Below, piece after piece: positions 1-64,000 of a stretch of 64,000 bases of DNA. The first letter of the stretch is position 1; each line of letters begins with the position of its first letter. The stretch covers positions 23,962,001 through 24,026,000 of the forward strand of contig NC_071342.1 in NCBI RefSeq assembly GCF_027744825.2. Direction: 5' to 3'. The position numbers were made by a program, and so were the translations under genes. Source of the stretch: Synchiropus splendidus (lineage: Eukaryota; Chordata; Actinopteri; Syngnathiformes; Callionymidae). Below the pieces are notes generated by a model that saw only the letters and a list, made by a program, of their open reading frames with translations, ran no database searches and was not told where the DNA came from.

Positions 1-339
1 ATGTAATTCTAAATGGGGATTAGAGCTCATTAATATTCATGAGTGTGTGTGTGTGTGAGAGAGAGAGTGTGCATGGCTGATATCAAACCGCGCGAATCTA
101 ACTCACTCTGCTGTGTTTATTTCTCATAATAATAATAATAATAATATAATAAAATAAATAATAAAAATGGTGTCAGTGGAAGGGAAAAGGTCGCTGCCTG
201 AGGTCACGCGCCGGTGACCTCTAATGAGGTTTTCCTCCCCGGGCAAATGAGACGGGTGGCGGCCGTTTAAATGTGAATTGTCACGCTGTGATTATTTCTT
301 AAAAAGCTACTAAATATTTTTGACATGAATCGCAGCCGC
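1..339. other. otx1 upstream flank, no gene seen
   Basis: AT-rich DNA upstream of otx1. It carries a short (GT)n/(GA)n run near 43-68 and an ATA/ATAA-rich low-complexity run near 128-165. The sequence becomes GC-rich after about 370. No exon of another gene is recognisable. In human, EHBP1 lies on this side of OTX1, but nothing here can be assigned to it. Confidence 0.5.
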
Positions 340-811
340 GTTGCGTGTGATGTGTTCCATTAATTTGGGACGAAACCTTGTGTTTCAGGACTCTGCGGGC
401 GGAGGGAGGGGCGCCGGGGGGCGTGGCCTCGGCCGCGCTCGCCGCGCGCCCATTGGCGGCGGGAGCCGTCCGTCACGCGGCCGGCGCGCGCTGACTGGCT
501 GCGGGAGGCGGGCCCGCAGGTGTCCGCGGCTCTTAGAGGCGCAGGGCGGAGAGAAGGTGATCAATCTCCATCTGTCTCCACCTCAACCGTCTGACCGACC
601 CGCCGACTCATGAGTCTGATTTATTTGCCGGTGAAAAACACCAGAAAGGGCGAGCGGCGCGGAGCGGAGAGAGTGGCGAAGTGAAGGAGCTGCGCGGCCG
701 CGTCTTTGCCTTGCGCCATGTCGCCGAGTTTGCGCGCAGTCGCGGCTCTCTGAGCGACTCTTCTCACTGCTGGATACTTGCTGCTGCTCCGGAGCGAACC
801 GCCGCCGCCAG
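340..811 (+). promoter_or_regulatory. otx1: otx1 GC-rich promoter and noncoding first exon
   Basis: A CpG-rich stretch directly upstream of otx1. It contains an inverted CCAAT box (ATTGG, 452-456) and no clear TATA box. A good splice donor follows CCAG at 808-811 (GTAAGA from 812), so the 5' untranslated exon 1 probably ends at 811. The transcription start cannot be placed exactly; somewhere between about 500 and 650 is likely. A noncoding first exon is usual for vertebrate Otx genes. The short open frames crossing this region are by-products of GC richness. Confidence 0.55.
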
Positions 812-1790
812 GTAAGACCTCGGCTTCTCGCTCGAACTCGGGGAGAAAGTCGCCCCAAACTTTGGCGCACGCGCCCGGCCGATAGTGGCTGTGTTTAGCG
901 GCTGATTTGTGTGACAAGAGGCCGGCGCTGCTCCCCTCGGAGGTCTGGTCTAAATTCTAATGGGCTTCATTTGCAGGCAGATGAGCTGCCGGAGTCCTCG
1001 TGCGCTCCAATATTCCCTCTTTGTTCGAATAATCTGCTAATTTAATTCACCGTCTGCGGCGCGCGGGGCTGGATGGGAACTGATCGTTCTGCTTTCAAAC
1101 CGCGTCCGAGGCGGATGGTTTTCACGCTGCGTCGGAACTATTGGAAGCGTTATTAAATAAAAGTCAACTCGTTTAGTTGAGAAGACGTGGAACAAATGAT
1201 TTAGATTTAGCAGCAGCTGTCATGTCGAATCTAAGACGTTTCTGCGTGAGTTTGTTTTTATTATTATTTACTGGAGTTGCGTTTCTGAGTTGTTGGGGTT
1301 TTTTTTTTTTTTAATATTTATCGAAGTTGCGACTCATTTCATTCATGTTGTATATGTGTATAAAAATATTCCACGTCTAACAGGGGAACTAAGCCGAATC
1401 CCTCTGACCAATTTTATTTTTTTACTCCACTTGAAGAGTGTTTTAACTGATATTTAATTCACGAATAATTAAACTTTACTTTTGTCGTTTTTATTTATCT
1501 GTGAACACTCCGGTTTAATGTGATTTAATTTTAAAAAGTTAACTTGGTGTTATCAAGGACCTAAATAAACTTTTAATAAAAATATAAAAAATGGTAAAAG
1601 TGTTATTCAGCAGTTATTGTTACTGTTGCGAAGGAAAGATCTTGCGCTACGATGGAAGCAATTCCAAATGTGTGCGTGTGGACAGAGAGAAAACAGACAT
1701 TTAAATTCGGAATCACAAAATAAATTGCACAACTCTCAGTTCAGTTTGTCTTTTGAAATGTTTTCTCACAGTGTAGTCTCTCCACCCGCA
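812..1790 (+). other. otx1: otx1 intron 1 (5' UTR intron)
   Basis: The intron runs from GTAAGA at 812 to an AG before the start exon. Two acceptors are possible, ending at 1771 and at 1790-1791 (CCACCCGCAG). The first part, near 1000-1060, is rich in homeodomain core sites (AATAATCT, CTAATTTAATT) and may be a promoter-proximal enhancer. The rest is AT-rich with poly-T runs and no coding signal. Confidence 0.5.
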
Positions 1791-1934
1791 GCAAAACTAC
1801 TCGCCGTCTTCCCACCAACATTCATCGAGCGTCTCCGCAGTCCCGCACGCCGCCCCTGCGCCGTCAAGCTGCAGCATCACCGAGGGAAGTCGAACCAGTG
1901 GCCTGAGCTGGGGGGAGCAGTGAGCGCCTGTAGC

Positions 1935-4635
<2,701 letters not shown>

Positions 4636-5330
4636 TCGTCTGCTGCTGCTGCTGCTGGCTCTTTTCTGCGCCCAGATCAGCGCCGTCTCTTTCAGACAAA
4701 AGAGAGATTACGGAGCAGAGGAGAACAAGATCCTGTTTCTGAGGAGACCTTTTTCTGCTGGATAAACTTTTTCCAACTTCTCCGGACGACGGGAGGAATA
4801 CGCCCCGCAGCCCGTGCCCCTCTGACCTCCAATCACACCCTGTACAGTTTTTATTTCCGAAATTTGTTATTTTAGGACAGAGATTTTTAGTCAGCTGCGA
4901 CCAGGAGCTGAAATATGTAAATATGTATTTGGGTCAGTTACAGTGACCATGATTAGTTGGTGTTCTTTTCTGTTTATTACCACTGTGGGAGGGAGAAAAA
5001 GGAAAAAAAAAACTTGTATGTAAATCTTTTCAAATATTCCAAAGAGAGAAATTGGCCATAACCTTCAGCTTTATATACCTTGTTTCAAAATGTTTTGGCG
5101 AACTCAACTCAACTGTTGAAACATGGCTCTTGCGACCCTGGAGCCTCCTCGCGGGACCGTCGAAGCACTTGACTCCATCTCCCAGTCCAAAACCGCTTTG
5201 ATCATTGTTCGGGGAGAGGAAGTGTGCAAAAAGTCACGTTCCAAAAATGCCAGTGAGATGTTGAATGTATCTTGGAGGCGAACCACCTTTACATACTTGT
5301 CATCCAATAAAGATCCGTTCAGTCATATTT
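4636..5330 (+). other. otx1: otx1 3' untranslated region
   Basis: About 0.7 kb from the stop codon to just past the AATAAA. It is AT-rich, with a Pumilio-type TGTAAATA at 4916-4923 and A-rich runs near 5000. A 135-residue open frame across 5123-5530 has no recognisable content and overlaps the poly(A) signal, so it is treated as chance. Confidence 0.6.
5306..5311 (+). terminator. otx1: otx1 polyadenylation signal AATAAA
   Basis: Canonical AATAAA about 670 bp after the stop codon. Cleavage is expected 10-30 bp further on, near 5325-5340. Confidence 0.6.
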
Positions 5331-5370
5331 ACTCTCTTGGATTCCACGAGCTTGTTTATTGTCAATTGCT

Positions 5371-5761
5371 GGTGCGTTCAGGCGCGCCTCGGAAACCACT
5401 GCGCCTCCTGCGTGTGAACCGCATCACACGGTTAGCGACGGTGCGTTCAGGTGCTCGTCATGTAGCCTTCCACCGTAACAAACGCTGTGTCGGATTCATT
5501 GGTGGTGCGTTCAGGTGCTCGGCTTCCTGAGTGAGCCATGTCAGAAAGGCATATCGAGAGATATTCCCTCACGTTCTCTGAGCTCCGCTGCGCCGATAAT
5601 TCGCAAAAATTAAGAAAAAAAAATATTTCTTTGGGGGCCGTAAAAGCCGTAATATTGATGGTGCGTTCAGGAGCTGCAGTTCAACTTGGTGTCAGAGTTT
5701 AAATGAAAAATGTGTCTATATTTTAAACGGCAGTTGTGTTGATGTGATTCTGGCGCGTTCA
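5371..5761 (+). repeat. Dispersed 12-mer GGTGCGTTCAGG, four copies plus a variant
   Basis: Exact copies start at 5371, 5440, 5504 and 5660, and a variant GGCGCGTTCA starts at 5752. Two copies continue as GTGCTCG, so the unit is longer in places. Spacings (69, 64, 156, 92 bp) are irregular, unlike a plain tandem array. The copies lie just after the otx1 poly(A) site. They may be the remains of a short repeat or a clustered binding site. Confidence 0.6.
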
Positions 5762-7560
5762 CGGTCAGACGTTTCTTTGGTTCAGTTGTGTCTCCGTCGA
5801 ACCTCGTGACGCTGCTGGACTCCAAAGTAGCGCAGAAACAAGTGTCGCCACTTCAGCGGCGACTGACGGAGGCGGGAAAATGAGAAAAGAAACGTGACTT
5901 GGAAGTGTTTCCCGGACAAATTTGACGGTGGGACGTTAACCAGCGCGTTTTGCGTCTCCTCCCACACACTCGTCACTTGGTCTGTAAGTCAACCGCTGTT
6001 CACAGTGATCAGTCAACGGCAAAGATCGTGGAGATAAAATCATCATAACAATAATAATAATCCGTTTGTGTCGCTCAAGAAATGTTTTGACTCGTGCGAA
6101 ATGAAACAGCTTCGAGGCACCAACACTGCGCTACAGAAATCCAAACTTGGATGATCGGAGCGACAGTAACGGCGCCTTTCCTCGTGAAAAATAACCACAG
6201 GAATCAGGGGAGATGGGGGGCGGGTCAGGAGTCACGTGTCGGAGGCTGCAGGCGAAACGTTAAAGGAGGAGGGGGCGAGGAGGGGGGCACGCGGAGGCCG
6301 CGGCGAAAGCGCGTTCGTTAAAGTCGTGACTTCTCTGAGTCCGCGCCCGATGATCTGCCGAACGCCTTCGCAAAAACCGTCAATGAATGAAACTGAAATA
6401 AATAAAAGCCTCTGCGGCCGCTGTGGAGACACGCTCAAACGGGTTATTCGGCTTTAAATATTGACCTTTATAATTAGGAAATCAAACCGTCGCTTTCAAG
6501 ATTTGAATATCCATCGCCCCCGAAACACAAAGCTGGATAAACATCGACGCCGTTGCAACGCAGAGCTGCAGTAGAACGGTTCGGTTCTGCGGCTGGAAGC
6601 ATCGCAAAAGAGGGTGAAATAAACAAGCAACACGTGCTCCGCTCGTCACGTCACGTCAGTCCCTGCGCGCCAATCCGTTGTTAAAGTGGCGCTCGATCGA
6701 AAGTCCGTCATTTCACTTCCAGTCGAAAAATATGGGCAAGAGAAAAAAAAGTTTTTTTGTTTTTTTTAATTCTTAAGTTTTTATTTTACCCACATGTTCA
6801 AAACAGGAAGGATAAATATAGAATGTGCTGTAAATGTATTTAGTATTGACCTTTTTTATATATTTGGAATATTTAAAAAACAATAATAATCAAAACCGAC
6901 CGCTCCATTTGCCCTTAAATAAGATTTTGCTGCTTGTCAAGATCATTTCTGTAATTCTTTTTTAAACTGAATTGAATTTGACCGTTTTATCAAGCTCGTG
7001 CGCTGTAAAGTAACGTTTCAATCTGACAGTTCAAGCGCAGAAAAGGCCATGTTCCCTGAGTTTAAAACCGCCCTCCCTCCGACACAAAGGTCCTGAGCGC
7101 AGGATCGATGAACTTGACCTGTTCAGACACACACACACACACCTGTTGACATGTTCTCTGCACTTGTCCCGGAAGTCAACCGGAACCGCGTCTGCGCGGG
7201 GCCTGATGTGTATCGAGGCCAGATAAAGAGCGGCGACGGATCCTCCCGAGCCCGGCTGCCACCGCCGCTCACGCGCGGCCTGAGATGCGCTGATAGGCGC
7301 CGCCTGCATGCGGCACCGGAGGAGGAGAAGCGGCTGTGGCCTGGGATTGGCTGCCGACTGTCGCCAGAGCGGCGTCCCGGCGCGCGTCTGAGGCGCTCAC
7401 CTGAGAGGTCAGCACGAGGCCAAGCGTGGCGCGGACACGTGATGCCAGCTGGAGAGTTGGCCTCGTCTGAACCATCAATAACAACAACAACAACAACGCG
7501 GTCATCTTTGGTTCATTGTGACAACATGAAATAAACTTCATAAACAAGTGTGAGATAACA
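5762..7560. other. otx1-wdpcp intergenic DNA, CpG-rich in places
   Basis: No gene recognised. Two CpG-rich patches (about 6090-6430 and 7160-7450) alternate with AT-rich DNA (6730-7020). Short open frames here come from GC richness. The patches could be regulatory, or the start of an unannotated noncoding transcript; the sequence alone does not decide. Confidence 0.35.
6631..6658. promoter_or_regulatory. E-box plus triple CRE half-site cluster
   Basis: CACGTG at 6631-6636 is followed by CGTCACGTCACGTCA at 6644-6658, three overlapping CREB/ATF-type half sites. The density within 28 bp is suggestive of a regulatory site. No binding evidence is available. Confidence 0.3.
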
Positions 7561-9257
7561 ACGGTTTTAAAAAAGCAGAGTTATTCCCCCCTCTGTAATA
7601 CATGAGCCAGAGTTATTCTCAAAATAAAACAAATAACTAGTTTGCTCTATATGAACGCACTCTGCCGAAAACAATTCCAACCCGTGAAAATGCTCTTCAT
7701 TGACTGTATTTATTTATGTTTACCATTTATTTATTAAGACATTCTAGTGAATGAATAGATAAAAGTGGACTGAACAGCAGGATGTGTCTGGAACCTCGGG
7801 GCCAACAGCGCTTCCATACGTAATAAAAAAGCGACTCCCGCCACCATCACCTGTTCAGTTATTGCATGGATTTACCACGTGGTGCAACAACCATGCATCC
7901 CACTAGGACAAGTGTTTAGAACCCCAGGTCCGCGGGCCAAACCCGGCCCGAGCCGCAGAATTCACTTCAGAACTCACTGAAAGATCCACAGGTGTGTTGA
8001 TCAGGTGACCCCCAGACACAGCAGGGTTCAAGCTTTCCAGCGAGTCCCAAGGCCCAGGACTGGTCCGGAAACCTCCCGAGAAACTTTGATGGAAGGCGTG
8101 TGTTCGCTGGTTCTGAGTCGTGGTGAAGGAGCGCCACGGTGTTAGGCCACAGAGATGCCAAAGCTAATGCTGAATTTCCTTCAGTGCGGACCAGTGGGGT
8201 CAAAGTCAAGAGGCTCTCAGAAGAGCCTCAGTTTAAACACGGTCCAGTGCTGGAGGTTGACGCCTGACTCTTCTGGAGCATATTGGCCAGTCGTGTGAGT
8301 CAAGTCACTACGTCCTCACAAAGACTCCCCTGCACTTCAGCTCACACACGTTTGTCACGGCACAGAAGTGTGTTTTACAAACCTTCATCTCCCACATCAT
8401 CATCGTCATCACCTCCTGAAACCGAGCAGCGGCAGAACCAGTGCAACATCTCACTCCCAACACTGACGTTTTGTTGGCTCCAGTCAGATGCCAAAGTTTG
8501 GTCCCACTGCTGAAACTGCCTTCAAGCGACGGAGCCCTCCCACGCGCGCGGCAACACCTGTCTGCAACTGATGGTACTTCTCCACTGCAGGCTCCAGCGT
8601 TCGGCTCGAGGCTCCGGTGTGGCACGTTTGTCTCTCCATACTCTCTGAGGAGAAGATGGCGGAGCTTCGGCTCCCCACTCCTCGTGCACCACTCACAGGT
8701 CCCCGACATGAGAACAAACACATGAAAGTGCACCAGCAATAATGAACCCCAAAACAGCTTGAGGAAACCCAGAAACATCAGCAGCAGAGGGTGTGATTTA
8801 TGGACTCCGTCAGCGCTGACTGAGCAGCAGTGGAGGGACCGAGTCAAGAGCAGCAGGTTTAACCCAGGATCAAACTGTGGCTGCACAGAGAGCTGGCAAC
8901 CGTGCTGACCTGGCAACCCATAATGCACTGCAGCGTCCCTCTCTGCGACGTCAGCCTCTGATCAAGTATCATGATCGTCACGTGACTCAAGTCCAAGGAC
9001 CATCGGGTCTCCACTGAACCTCCTCTGTGAACATCATGTAGCCCAGTCACAGCAGCTCCCTCACACCTCCTCCATCCTCGGTTGATGCAGCAGGTCACAG
9101 AGAAGCTTGGTCAGAAAGAGAAAGTGGACGTTTCTACGATGGTTAGCAAGATGCTAACATTAGCAACTTTCATGTTCGTCCACCTCTAAATCATCCATCC
9201 ATCATTCTCCATCAGTTCTTCATCTCAGATCCAGTCAGGAAGCAAGCGAACCAAAGT
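7561..9257. other. Intergenic DNA between otx1 and the wdpcp 3' end
   Basis: No gene supported. A 206-residue minus-strand open frame (8308-8928) has no recognisable domain and no splice partner. The short stretch 7912-7965 resembles a common fish repeat (next entry). Confidence 0.35.
7912..7965. repeat. Fragment of a dispersed repeat (GCGGGCCAAACCCGGCCCG type)
   Basis: The string around 7930-7955 resembles a widespread degenerate vertebrate repeat phrase (CCGCGGGCCAAA...CGGCCCG) and has a short inverted GGGCC/GGCCC core. Family assignment from memory only. Confidence 0.3.
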
Positions 9258-9263
9258 TTTAAT
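9258..9263 (-). terminator. wdpcp: Candidate wdpcp polyadenylation signal ATTAAA
   Basis: ATTAAA on the minus strand, about 83 bp after the proposed stop codon. It is the second most common vertebrate poly(A) hexamer. It implies a very short 3' UTR; other AATAAA hexamers lie further on in the AT-rich DNA near 7700. Confidence 0.35.
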
Positions 9264-9345
9264 GGACAAGTGTTCAGAGGCTCCTCAGGTCTCCCTCCTC
9301 CTCCCCTCCACCCCACAGCGTCCCCGGGTCCAAACTCACCCCAGA

Positions 9346-63972
<54,627 letters not shown>

Positions 63973-64000
63973 CTGACTGACGAGTGTAACCCAAGTCTGT

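Noticed and set aside
8308..8928. 206-residue minus-strand open frame between otx1 and wdpcp
   Set aside because: No recognisable family and no good splice sites in a wdpcp-compatible phase; it lies beyond the proposed wdpcp stop codon.

Overview
The window is nuclear genomic DNA from a vertebrate, almost certainly a ray-finned fish. Three things point there: spliced genes with GT-AG introns, abundant (CA/TG)n and (AT)n microsatellites with fish-type dispersed repeats, and two neighbouring vertebrate genes whose exons can be read directly. No prokaryotic operon, CRISPR array or rRNA/tRNA gene was recognised. The species cannot be fixed from the sequence; an acanthomorph (spiny-rayed) fish is a reasonable guess.

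Left end (1-5330, + strand): otx1, a paired-like K50 homeobox gene for fore- and midbrain patterning. A GC-rich promoter and noncoding first exon (about 340-811) are followed by three coding exons (1935-2031, 2920-3071, 3868-4635). They join in phase to a 338-residue protein with a serine tract, a SIWSP motif, a nine-histidine tract and the duplicated Otx tail. A poly(A) signal lies at 5306-5311. About 4 kb of intergenic DNA follows, with a short dispersed repeat (GGTGCGTTCAGG) and CpG-rich, regulatory-looking stretches.

Right part (9.3-64 kb, - strand): wdpcp (fritz), the WD-repeat planar cell polarity / ciliogenesis effector of the CPLANE module, convergent with otx1. I assembled 15 coding exons by eye. 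All splice phases agree, giving about 703 residues from an ATG at 63972 to a TGA at 9346-9348. Exons 1-13 are well supported by similarity to the human protein as I remember it. Exons 14 and 15 rest on splice sites, phase and a short ICSxFL match. The arrangement otx1 - wdpcp is the same as human OTX1-WDPCP on 2p15.

The large wdpcp introns hold most of the window: a 1.7 kb polypurine minisatellite with a 56-bp period (14.66-16.35 kb), a perfect 85-bp palindrome (17206-17290), a dead LINE fragment (about 35.6-36.05 kb), three copies of one dispersed repeat, long CA, TG and AT tracts, and many stretches that look like conserved noncoding enhancers. These are rich in homeodomain core sites, and some carry Otx-type GGATTA/TAATCC sites; the clearest is a triple site at 51149-51164. 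The simplest reading is an otx1 regulatory domain spread through the introns of a bystander gene. I found no sign of a new multi-gene system. The most unusual items are DNA-structural and regulatory.
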